This document shows, one piece after another, positions 56,124 through 64,000 of a stretch of 64,000 nt of DNA (within the stretch, counting starts at the first letter, position 1; each line of letters starts with the position of its first letter). Both the position numbers and the translations under genes were made by a program. A model generated the notes under the pieces. That model worked only from the letters and a program-made list of their open reading frames with translations, did not search any database and was not told the origin of the DNA. The DNA is from Adhaeribacter pallidiroseus (GTDB taxonomy: Bacteria; Bacteroidota; Bacteroidia; Cytophagales; Hymenobacteraceae), in NCBI RefSeq assembly GCF_003340495.1, contig NZ_QASA01000001.1, positions 4,898,001-4,962,000 on the forward strand, written 5' to 3'.

Positions 56124-58481
56124 ATGTTCCAGAACTACCTAAAAATTGCGTGGCGTAACCTGCTTCGCCACAAAGCTTTTTCTTTTATTAATATTTTGGG
56201 ATTGGCCTTAGGCATGACCTGCAGTATTTTAATTGCGCTCTGGGTGCAAGACGAACTAAGCTATAATACATTTCATAAGAACGGGCCGCAGCTATACCGG
56301 ATTATGGCTAATTTAAACTGGGGCGAAATCCAGACTGGCACCAATACGCCGCAGCCTTTAGCCGAAGCGCTCCGCAAAGACATTCCGGAAATTACCCATG
56401 TGGTACAGTTAACGGAATGGGATTTAGGAGTGATATTTAAAGCGAACGGCAAGACCAACAAAGAAACCAAAGGCCGCTTCGCCAGTCCCGAACTGTTTCA
56501 AATGTTTTCGTTTCCGCTGGTAGAAGGTGACCCGAAAACCGCCTTGGTTGCGCCGGATGCGGTGGTGATTTCCCAATCTTTAGCGCGCCGGTATTTCGGG
56601 AACCGGGCAGCGCTAGGCCAAATTATTACCATCAAAGGTCAGAACAATGTTCGGGTAACGGGCGTGATGCAAAACATTTCCAAGAATTCTTCTTTGCAGT
56701 TCGATTTTGTGTTACCCATGCAGGGATTCGTGAAGAAGAATGACTGGGTAAAAACCTGGGGTAACTTTAGCCTAACTACCTTCTTGCAACTGCGGCCCGA
56801 TGCTGATTTTGCTAAGGTAGATGCCCAAGTCCGAAAATACATGCCGCAAAATCATCCGGAACAAAAAGCAGACTTTTTCTTACAACCCGTTTCAGCTATT
56901 CATTTGTACGCCTATAAAGCTAGTAAGCCCGATGGCGGCCGCATTGTGTACGTGCGCTTATTTACCCTGGTAGCCGTTTTTATCTTACTTATTGCCTGTA
57001 TTAATTTCATGAACCTGGCTACGGCCCGCTCCTCCAAACGCTCCAAAGAAGTAGGAATTCGCAAAGTTATTGGCGCTGCCCGGTCGTTGTTGGTAGGACA
57101 ATTTATGGGAGAGGCCTTGCTCACAGCCTCACTGGCCGTACTGTTCTCGCTGGTATTGGTAATTTTATTGTTGCCTGCTTTTAACCAGCTTACCGGTAAA
57201 ACTATTACAATAGCCTATTCCAGCCCCCTGTTCTTTTTATCTTTAATGGGCATTACCGTAGTAACTGGCCTGATTGCGGGCAGTTACCCCGCCTTGTTTT
57301 TATCGGCCATGGAGCCGGTAAAAGTATTAAAAGGAGCGGTGGCAGGAACGCGCCGCGGCGCGTTCCTGCGTAAAGGCCTGGTAGTTTTTCAATTTACCTT
57401 ATCGCTTATCCTAATGGTTGGTACTGTAGTCATTTACCGGCAGATCAACTTTATTCAAAACACTAACTTGGGCTTCGACCGGGAAAATGTAATTGCTATC
57501 GGGATAGAAGGCGATTTAGACAAAAATATAAAAGTTTTTAAAACCGAAATACTACAAACGCCGGGTATCAAAAGGGCTACCATCACCAGCGATCTCCCCC
57601 TAGCTATCTATAACTCGTCGGCAGATTTGCAATGGCCCGGCAAAGCCGAAAAAGAAGCGGCTTCCATTTCCGGCGTTTTTGTGGATTACGACTATCTCCA
57701 AACCATGAATATCCGGATAAAGGAGGGCCGGGCTTTTTCCCGCGATTTTGCTAGTGATAGCGATGCTTACATGATAAACGAAGCTGCCGCCGACATGATG
57801 GGCATGCGCAATCCGGTTGGGCAAACGGTATCTTTCTGGAATGGCAAAGGAAAAATAATTGGCGTTACTAAAAATTTCCATTCGCAATCGCTGCACGAAC
57901 CGATTAAACCATTGATTATGCTCCCGCTACCGGAGCCACGCGGCGAAGGCGTTTTACTAGTACGCACCGAGCCCGGCAAAACCAAGGAAGCCGTGGCCAG
58001 TCTGGAAAAAGCCATTCGTAAGTATAATCCGGGCTACCCTTTCGATTATAAGTTCCTGGACAAAGTTTTTGAAGAACAGTACCGGAGCGAAATGACCGTT
58101 GGTACCCTCATTAACTGCTTTGCCGGTTTGGCTATTTTTATTTCCTGTTTGGGCTTATTTGGCTTGGCGCTTTTCACCGCGGAGCAACGCACCAAAGAGA
58201 TTGGCGTGCGCAAAGTGCTGGGTGCTTCCGTCGTGAACATTGTGGCCTTGCTCTCAAAAGATTTTTTAAAATTAGTGTTATTGGCTAATGTCCTGGCCTG
58301 GCCGCTCGCCTGGTGGGCCATGAATAAATGGTTGCAAAATTTTGCTTTTCGGGCCGACTTAGGCTGGTGGATTTTTGCCCTAGCCGGAATTGCCACCTTA
58401 TGCATCGCGCTTATAACTGTAAGCTTCCAAGCCGTGCGCAGTGCGGTAGCTAACCCCGTAAACGCGTTACGGAGTGAGTAG
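56124..58481 (+). CDS. MacB/FtsX-type ABC transporter permease (first of three)
   Basis: A 785-residue permease of the same duplicated layout as the copy at 24277: TM1 near residues 20-42, a large periplasmic domain, three TM with ARSSKRSKEVGIRKVIGAAR, a second periplasmic domain and final TM segments with RTKEIGVRKVLGASVVNIVA. N-terminal residues (LRHKAFSFINILGLALGM) are nearly the same as in that copy, so these are close paralogues. It is first in a three-permease operon, with short spacers to the next two. No ATPase gene is adjacent, and the substrate is unknown. Confidence 0.9.
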   Translation: MFQNYLKIAWRNLLRHKAFSFINILGLALGMTCSILIALWVQDELSYNTFHKNGPQLYRIMANLNWGEIQTGTNTPQPLAEALRKDIPEITHVVQLTEWDLGVIFKANGKTNKETKGRFASPELFQMFSFPLVEGDPKTALVAPDAVVISQSLARRYFGNRAALGQIITIKGQNNVRVTGVMQNISKNSSLQFDFVLPMQGFVKKNDWVKTWGNFSLTTFLQLRPDADFAKVDAQVRKYMPQNHPEQKADFFLQPVSAIHLYAYKASKPDGGRIVYVRLFTLVAVFILLIACINFMNLATARSSKRSKEVGIRKVIGAARSLLVGQFMGEALLTASLAVLFSLVLVILLLPAFNQLTGKTITIAYSSPLFFLSLMGITVVTGLIAGSYPALFLSAMEPVKVLKGAVAGTRRGAFLRKGLVVFQFTLSLILMVGTVVIYRQINFIQNTNLGFDRENVIAIGIEGDLDKNIKVFKTEILQTPGIKRATITSDLPLAIYNSSADLQWPGKAEKEAASISGVFVDYDYLQTMNIRIKEGRAFSRDFASDSDAYMINEAAADMMGMRNPVGQTVSFWNGKGKIIGVTKNFHSQSLHEPIKPLIMLPLPEPRGEGVLLVRTEPGKTKEAVASLEKAIRKYNPGYPFDYKFLDKVFEEQYRSEMTVGTLINCFAGLAIFISCLGLFGLALFTAEQRTKEIGVRKVLGASVVNIVALLSKDFLKLVLLANVLAWPLAWWAMNKWLQNFAFRADLGWWIFALAGIATLCIALITVSFQAVRSAVANPVNALRSE

Positions 58482-58576
58482 CCTATCCGCTGGTTCTTAG
58501 GCAGTAACCATTAAATCTAAAAACACTCCAGGAAACACAAAAAATCAATAAATTTTAAAAATTAACCATCCCGCTT

Positions 58577-60970
58577 ATGCTTACCAACTACCTGAAACTC
58601 GCTGTCCGCAATTTATTGCGGCAAAAGTTTTACACCGCTATTAACGTAGCCGGATTAACGCTGGGAGTTGCCGGTTGTTTGCTCATTTTTATGTTTGTGC
58701 AAAACGAACTCAGCTACGACAAATTTCACGCGAATGGCAATCGTATTTACCGTTTACTGCGCAATAATTACATGAACGGGAAAATAACCAGCACCCCGTA
58801 CACCTCCGGGCCGTATGCCCCCACTTTGGCTGCCGATTTTCCGGAAGATATACAAGCTGCCGTACGGGTAATGGCCAACAATGCCTTGGTAACTTACGGG
58901 GATAAATCTTTTAACGAAGACCGCTTTTACTTTACCGATCCCCAATTTTTTGAAGTGTTTTCTTTTAAGTTGTTAAAGGGAAATCCCCGCACGGCTTTAG
59001 CCGAACCCAATACCCTGGTTATTACCGAAGCAATGGCCAAAAAGTACTTCGGTAAGGCCGAACCAATGGGCAAGCTGGTAACCATTAATAAAGACCAAAC
59101 TTTTAAAGTTACGGGCGTAATGGCCAACGTGCCCGGTAACTCGCAGCTCCAATTCGATATGCTGAGCTCCATTAAGTTAATGGAAAACGAGGATTACTTG
59201 AAAGCCTGGCGCGCGAATATGCTATATACGTATTTGCTGCTCCCAGAGGCTGGTCGTCATGATGCGCTGCAAAGTAAAATGCCCGGTTTTGTGCAGAAAT
59301 ACCTGGCCGAGACCATGCGCCAGTTTAGTATGAACGTAAAATTAACGTTGCAGCCTTTTCAGAACGTTTACCTGGATGATTCTACCACTTTTGATTTTAC
59401 GGAGCACGGCAATAAAAATAACGTGTATATATTTTCGGCTATTGCCATTTTTATCTTGCTCATAGCCTGCATTAATTTCATGAACCTGGCCTCAGCGCGT
59501 TCGGTAGGGCGCGCCAAAGAAGTAGGTGTACGCAAAGTGCTGGGAGCCTACCAACGGCATTTAATCGGGCAGTTTTTAGTAGAGTCCGTTTTGTTGGCTA
59601 CCGTGTCGGTGGTTTTAGCCGTAGCGCTGATTTATGCTGTTTTACCCGCATTTAATACCTTTGCTGAAAAGCAACTAACTTTGCCAGTAACGAACCCCCT
59701 GCTGTACGTATTTTTAATTTTAGTAGCGATAGTAGTTGGGTTACTGGCCGGTAGTTACCCGGCGTTTTTTTTATCGTCGTTCCAGCCGGTAAAAGTATTA
59801 AAGGGCCGGTTAAGTGGTAGTTCGGGCAACCCGTTTATACGCAAAGCCTTGGTAGTTTTTCAGTTTGCCGTTTCCATATTCCTGATAATTGGTACCGTAG
59901 TTATTTTCCGGCAAATGCAATACGTGCAGAATAAACAACTAGGCTTCGGCAAAGAAAACATACTTAAAGTACCTGTTGATAATGGCGATATTGATCAAAA
60001 ACTTTACGGATTTATGCGGCAGGTCCGGCAATTGCCCGAAGTTAAAAATGTATCGGTAATGTCCGGGGAACCCGGCGGTTTTCACGATCGGTATACCATC
60101 AAAATTGTTGAAAAACCAGAGGAGGATTGGTCCTTCCGCACTGTTTTTACCGATTACGATTACATTGCCACCTTAGGAATTAAGCTGGTAGCTGGCCGCG
60201 GTTTTTCCCGCAATTTCCCTACCGATTCTGTTTCGGCTATTATCCTTAACGAGGCCGCAGTTAAACAAATTGGCTGGACGCCGCAGAATGCCTTAGGAAA
60301 AGAATTTCTGGATGTGCCCCGGGATGGCGAGGCCTCTCCCATTCGTCTCCGGGTAATTGGGGTAGTAAAAGATTATAATTTTTCGTCGTTAAAAGAGGCT
60401 ATCCAGCCCTTGGCTATCATGATGCGGAACGATCACCGGGTAATCGCGATAAAACTGGGGCCGGGTAATCCGCAGCAAGCCGTTGCGGCTATCCAGAATG
60501 TTTACACAAAAGTGGCCCCCAAATACCCTTTTGAGTTTACTTTCCTGGATCAGGACTTTGATAAACTGTATAAAAATGAGCAGAAGCAAGCCGTATTGTT
60601 TACCCTGTTTGCTACGCTGGCCATTTGTATTGCCTGCCTGGGTTTATTTGGCTTGGCACTTTATTCAACGGAGCAACGCCGGAAAGAAGTAGGCATCCGG
60701 AAAGTACTGGGCGCTTCGGTGAGCGGGGTAGTAGCCTTGCTCTCGAAAGATTTTTTAAAATTAGTGCTGCTGGCCAATGTATTGGCTTGGCCGTTGGCTT
60801 ATTGGGCCATGCATAAATGGCTGCAGGAGTTTACTTACCGCACCGAATTAAATGCATTTATATTTATTGCGGCTGGCATTATAGCTCTGGTAATCGCTAT
60901 TATAACGGTAAGTTTTCAGGCCGTAAAAGTAGCCATTGCTAATCCGGTAAACGCCTTGCGCGATGAGTAA
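58577..60970 (+). CDS. MacB/FtsX-type ABC transporter permease (second of three)
   Basis: A 797-residue paralogue with the same domain order; ARSVGRAKEVGVRKVLGAYQ and RRKEVGIRKVLGASVSGVVA mark the two FtsX segments. The periplasmic part is more diverged from the first gene than the TM parts, which suggests different partners or ligands. It starts 95 bases after the first gene, and the third gene starts 36 bases after it. Confidence 0.9.
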   Translation: MLTNYLKLAVRNLLRQKFYTAINVAGLTLGVAGCLLIFMFVQNELSYDKFHANGNRIYRLLRNNYMNGKITSTPYTSGPYAPTLAADFPEDIQAAVRVMANNALVTYGDKSFNEDRFYFTDPQFFEVFSFKLLKGNPRTALAEPNTLVITEAMAKKYFGKAEPMGKLVTINKDQTFKVTGVMANVPGNSQLQFDMLSSIKLMENEDYLKAWRANMLYTYLLLPEAGRHDALQSKMPGFVQKYLAETMRQFSMNVKLTLQPFQNVYLDDSTTFDFTEHGNKNNVYIFSAIAIFILLIACINFMNLASARSVGRAKEVGVRKVLGAYQRHLIGQFLVESVLLATVSVVLAVALIYAVLPAFNTFAEKQLTLPVTNPLLYVFLILVAIVVGLLAGSYPAFFLSSFQPVKVLKGRLSGSSGNPFIRKALVVFQFAVSIFLIIGTVVIFRQMQYVQNKQLGFGKENILKVPVDNGDIDQKLYGFMRQVRQLPEVKNVSVMSGEPGGFHDRYTIKIVEKPEEDWSFRTVFTDYDYIATLGIKLVAGRGFSRNFPTDSVSAIILNEAAVKQIGWTPQNALGKEFLDVPRDGEASPIRLRVIGVVKDYNFSSLKEAIQPLAIMMRNDHRVIAIKLGPGNPQQAVAAIQNVYTKVAPKYPFEFTFLDQDFDKLYKNEQKQAVLFTLFATLAICIACLGLFGLALYSTEQRRKEVGIRKVLGASVSGVVALLSKDFLKLVLLANVLAWPLAYWAMHKWLQEFTYRTELNAFIFIAAGIIALVIAIITVSFQAVKVAIANPVNALRDE

Positions 60971-61006
60971 GAAATATCAATTTTTAAATTTTTTGTACGT
61001 ACGGCT

Positions 61007-63436
61007 ATGTTGAAAAACTATTTTATAACTGCTTGGCGCTATTTGGTCAAACAGAAAATGTATGCGGCCATTAAAGTGGGCGGTTTTGCCTTAGGTATTG
61101 CGGCGTGTTTTTTAATTTCTTTGTACATCCAGGAGGAACTCAGCTATGACCGCCATATTCCCAACGCCGACCGAATTTACCGGACTATTGTTGAATACAA
61201 CGACCCGGGAGCTTATGAAAAAGGGGTTCATTTTCCGGCTCCCTTTGCCAAAACTCTAAAAGAAGATTTTCCCGAAATTGAGAAAGCGGGGCGTCTAAAT
61301 GCCAGTTCTCTTTTTGGGGCCGGCAGTGCCGAGATCAGGCGTGCCGACCAACCGAATAACTCCTACGAAGAAGGCATTACCTACGCCGATCAGGAACTAG
61401 TAGACATTCTCCGGTTGCCCATGATCTACGGGAACGCCAAACAGGCACTGGCCGAACCGAATACAATCATTATCTCCCAAAGAAAAGCCGATAAGTTCTT
61501 CCCCCACGAAAATCCGGTAGGTAAAACGCTAATTTTAAATGATAACGTCCAAAAGCCTTATAAAATAGGCGCGGTCATGCAAGATATGCCTGCCACTTCC
61601 CACTTGCAATATGACTTTCTGCTGACTCTGCAAGGAGTAGAGCTTTTTCCCGGCGAACAAACTAGCTGGCGGAATAAGAATTATATCACTTATATTTTGC
61701 TGCGCCCGGGAGCAGATGCGCTGCAATTGGAAAAAAAGTTAACCCGCATCCTGGAAAGGCACGTGGTGCCCATTCTGCAAGCCGAGGGCAATGCCGAGGC
61801 TTTAATATCCGCTAAAAACACCGTATTTCAATTGCAGGCCTTACGTGATATTCACCTGAAGTATGACGGCATCCCGGATTCCTGGACCAAATACGGCGAT
61901 GTGCGGTTTGTGTATTTGTTTGGCGCTATTGCCGCCTTTATTTTAATTATTGCGTGCATTAACTTCATTAATCTTTCTACGGCTAAATCGGCGAACCGGG
62001 CCAAAGAAGTAGGTTTGCGCAAAGTGCTGGGTTCTTACCGGAGCAGCTTAATCAAACAATTCTTAACCGAATCGCTGTTATACAGCGTTATCTCCTTTGG
62101 GGTAGGACTGTTCCTGGCCTGGCTCTTACTGCCTTACTTTAATCAACTCGCCGCTAAAACGTTAGTTATTCCGTGGCGGGCTTGGTGGTTACTACCCACT
62201 TTACTAGCCGCTGCTTCTATTATTGGAGTAGTAGCAGGGGTGTATCCAGCTTTTTACTTGTCGGCTTTTCAACCAGTGAGCGTGTTAAAAGGGGCTGTTA
62301 GCCGCGGCAGCAAAAGCTCCGGCACCCGCAGTTTTTTGGTAGTTTTTCAATTTACTACTTCCATCGTTCTGATAGTCGGCACTTTTATTATTTACCGGCA
62401 AATGAACTACATCCTGCACAAGGAAATCGGTTTTGAGAAAGACCAGGTAATCTTATTGCAAGGAACTAATACTTTAGGTAAAAAGGTAAAAACTTTAAAA
62501 ACAGAACTCTTGCGTTTACCCGAAGTGAAAAATGTCAGCATCAGCGATTACTTGCCTATTTCGGGTACCAACCGCAACGGTAATCCTTTTTGGGAAGAAG
62601 GAAAAACGGTGGTAGAAAAAGCAGTAGATGGCCAATTATGGGTAGTTGACCAGGAGTACGTGAAAACCTTAGGCATGAAAATGACCGTGGGTCGAGACTT
62701 TTCCCAGGATCTGGCTTCCGATTCTCAGGCAGTAGTTGTGAACCAGGCGCTGGTGCAGAAATTTAATTTTGCGCAGCCCATTGGCCAGCGCATTACCAAC
62801 GGTGGCCAAACCTGGACGATAATCGGGGTAGTTGAAGACTTTCATTATGAAACTTTCAAACGAGAAATAGAACCAATTTGCCTGACCTTGGGCAATAGTC
62901 CGTCGGTTGTGGCAGTTAAAGTAAATACCCCCCAAATGGCCAAGCTGGTGCAGGACCTAACTACTGTTTGGAAAAGAGTAGCGCCGCATCAACCTATCCG
63001 CTTTAGCTTCCTCGACGAGTCGTATGCCCGCATGTACGAAGAGGTGGAACGCATGGGCCAGATATTTAGCAGTTTCGCGGTACTGGCTATTATTGTGGCT
63101 TGTTTGGGTTTATTTGCTTTGTCGGCGTATATGGTGGAGCAACGCAGCAAAGAAATCAGTATTCGGTTGGTACTGGGGGCCTCTACGTTTCATATTTTCC
63201 GGTTGCTTACCCAGAATTTTTTAAAATTAGTATTAACGGCCCTGATTATTGCGGTGCCCATTGCCTGGTACGGCATGCAAACCTGGCTGCAAGATTACGA
63301 GTACCGCGTTGCGATTACCTGGGATGTATTTATAGTGGCCGGCATACTGACCGTTTGCATTGCGGTACTTACCATTAGTTACCAGACTTTTCGGGCGGCG
63401 TTTACTAAGCCGGTGAAAGCTTTGCGGAATGAGTGA
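61007..63436 (+). CDS. MacB/FtsX-type ABC transporter permease (third of three)
   Basis: An 809-residue paralogue and the most diverged of the three: AKSANRAKEVGLRKVLGSYR and RSKEISIRLVLGASTFHIFR are its FtsX motifs. Its ending (VAWYGMQTWLQDYEYRVAIT) is the best match to the region around the nonsense codon of the pseudogene at 26897. It is the last gene of the operon. A possible terminator was not found before the convergent S41 gene. Confidence 0.9.
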   Translation: MLKNYFITAWRYLVKQKMYAAIKVGGFALGIAACFLISLYIQEELSYDRHIPNADRIYRTIVEYNDPGAYEKGVHFPAPFAKTLKEDFPEIEKAGRLNASSLFGAGSAEIRRADQPNNSYEEGITYADQELVDILRLPMIYGNAKQALAEPNTIIISQRKADKFFPHENPVGKTLILNDNVQKPYKIGAVMQDMPATSHLQYDFLLTLQGVELFPGEQTSWRNKNYITYILLRPGADALQLEKKLTRILERHVVPILQAEGNAEALISAKNTVFQLQALRDIHLKYDGIPDSWTKYGDVRFVYLFGAIAAFILIIACINFINLSTAKSANRAKEVGLRKVLGSYRSSLIKQFLTESLLYSVISFGVGLFLAWLLLPYFNQLAAKTLVIPWRAWWLLPTLLAAASIIGVVAGVYPAFYLSAFQPVSVLKGAVSRGSKSSGTRSFLVVFQFTTSIVLIVGTFIIYRQMNYILHKEIGFEKDQVILLQGTNTLGKKVKTLKTELLRLPEVKNVSISDYLPISGTNRNGNPFWEEGKTVVEKAVDGQLWVVDQEYVKTLGMKMTVGRDFSQDLASDSQAVVVNQALVQKFNFAQPIGQRITNGGQTWTIIGVVEDFHYETFKREIEPICLTLGNSPSVVAVKVNTPQMAKLVQDLTTVWKRVAPHQPIRFSFLDESYARMYEEVERMGQIFSSFAVLAIIVACLGLFALSAYMVEQRSKEISIRLVLGASTFHIFRLLTQNFLKLVLTALIIAVPIAWYGMQTWLQDYEYRVAITWDVFIVAGILTVCIAVLTISYQTFRAAFTKPVKALRNE

Positions 63437-63540
63437 TCTCCGAACCCTGGTTTACGCGATTATTGAATTATCGCAATTCGTTTATTTTTTAAATTATTCA
63501 TCTTGTAAAATTAGTTTCTAAGCCTGAATTTCAATGATGG

Positions 63541-64000
63541 TCATCTATGGTCATCTTCCCTATTCTTTATTAACGATAAGGTATAATTTAATTGGCGGTC
63601 ATTGTTATGTAGCAAGTCGGCGGGAATGGTTAGTACTTCGTGATCCGGAATAACGCCGCAGTCGGTTCGGGGCCTAGTGGGTGCTTGCCAGACGAGCGGA
63701 ATATCTATTTCCAGGTGCGAATACGGTAAATGCAAAAAGAAAAACTGACTACCGTTTAAACCTTGTTTGGTGCCGCCGGTCTTCTCGCCGATTAAAGTGG
63801 CTGCTTGCGTGGTTTGCAGCAAATCGGCCATGGTAAAGGTAGTAGAACTATTTTTGGCATCAATTAACACGTACACTTTACCGGTAAAGGCCTTCGGTTT
63901 TGGTTCGATGCTGCTGCAATTGGCCGCTTTGGGTTTGTACAAGTTATCGGCAAATGATACGTACTGCAAAGAATCTTTCGGTTTTTTAAAATCCTCGTTC
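63541..64000 (-). CDS. S41-family peptidase, C-terminal part (cut by window edge)
   Basis: The frame is open through the right edge of the window. The visible part is the C-terminal catalytic region of a tail-specific-type serine peptidase: KVYVLIDAKNSSTTFTMADL has the nucleophile serine region, followed by TLIGEKTGGTKQGLNG and DCGVIPDHEVLTIPADLLHN. The internal start at 63969 is a TTG and is not the true start. The protein is likely exported. It is convergent with the third permease gene. Confidence 0.75.
   Translation of the reverse strand, partial: NEDFKKPKDSLQYVSFADNLYKPKAANCSSIEPKPKAFTGKVYVLIDAKNSSTTFTMADLLQTTQAATLIGEKTGGTKQGLNGSQFFFLHLPYSHLEIDIPLVWQAPTRPRTDCGVIPDHEVLTIPADLLHNNDRQLNYTLSLIKNREDDHR

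Overview
The window looks like chromosomal DNA of a Bacteroidota bacterium, most likely a Cytophagales/Hymenobacteraceae member (Adhaeribacter-like). This rests on the gene repertoire (duplicated MacB/FtsX-type permeases, a paired M16 peptidase operon, DUF3857-transglutaminase, XRE+DUF2975 pair, short LeuA, fused aspartokinase-homoserine dehydrogenase), on moderate G+C with very A/T-rich spacers, and on a TTTG/TAnnTTTG-like promoter. The genus is an inference. No rRNA, tRNA or CRISPR array was seen.

Region 1 (1-9.0 kb, minus strand): a branched-chain amino acid operon, ilvD - SAM methyltransferase - ilvB - ilvN - ilvC - ilvA. In front of ilvD is a well-formed transcription attenuator: a 24-codon leader peptide rich in Ile/Val/Leu codons, an internal hairpin, a possible antiterminator and an intrinsic terminator. 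Region 2 (9.3-11.9 kb, minus): an MBOAT acyltransferase with an SGNH-like partner, ended by a 64-nt hairpin. Region 3 (13.0-22.4 kb, plus): thrA, thrB, an NTF2-like gene and thrC, then leuA, leuC and leuD. leuB is not in the window. A leader ORF and terminator-like hairpin precede leuA.

Region 4 (22.6-32.2 kb): accessory DNA. It holds a CBM9-like gene with a gene remnant beside it, a small orphan gene, one intact and one doubly broken FtsX-type permease, a lipoprotein-like gene split by an IS5-family element, and a second IS5-family element (copy 1). Region 5 (32.7-50.2 kb): DoxX protein and a frameshifted Crp/Fnr regulator, a Panacea (DUF4065) gene followed by a two-TM protein (candidate toxin-antitoxin pair), a pair of M16 peptidases, a sugar isomerase-like lipoprotein, a FAD oxidoreductase, a thioredoxin-like protein, DUF547, a Gfo/Idh/MocA oxidoreductase, XRE+DUF2975, and a DUF3857-transglutaminase-DUF2569 fusion. 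Region 6 (50.3-54.6 kb): thioesterase, DUF721/DciA-like, recF, pdhA and a TPR membrane protein.

Region 7 (54.7-64.0 kb): IS copy 2, a 161-bp segment also found beside IS copy 1, an operon of three more FtsX-type permeases, and the end of an S41 peptidase cut by the window edge. Both permease operons are preceded by the same control module: two 17-bp TGT...ACA operator-like sites and, about 63 bp on, a conserved sigma-54-like block. This shared module and the ilv attenuator are the strongest regulatory signals here. Other genome-wide-looking patterns are spacers with complementary word repeats at their two ends, REP-like GC-rich palindromes, and a recurrent A/T palindrome at gene borders.
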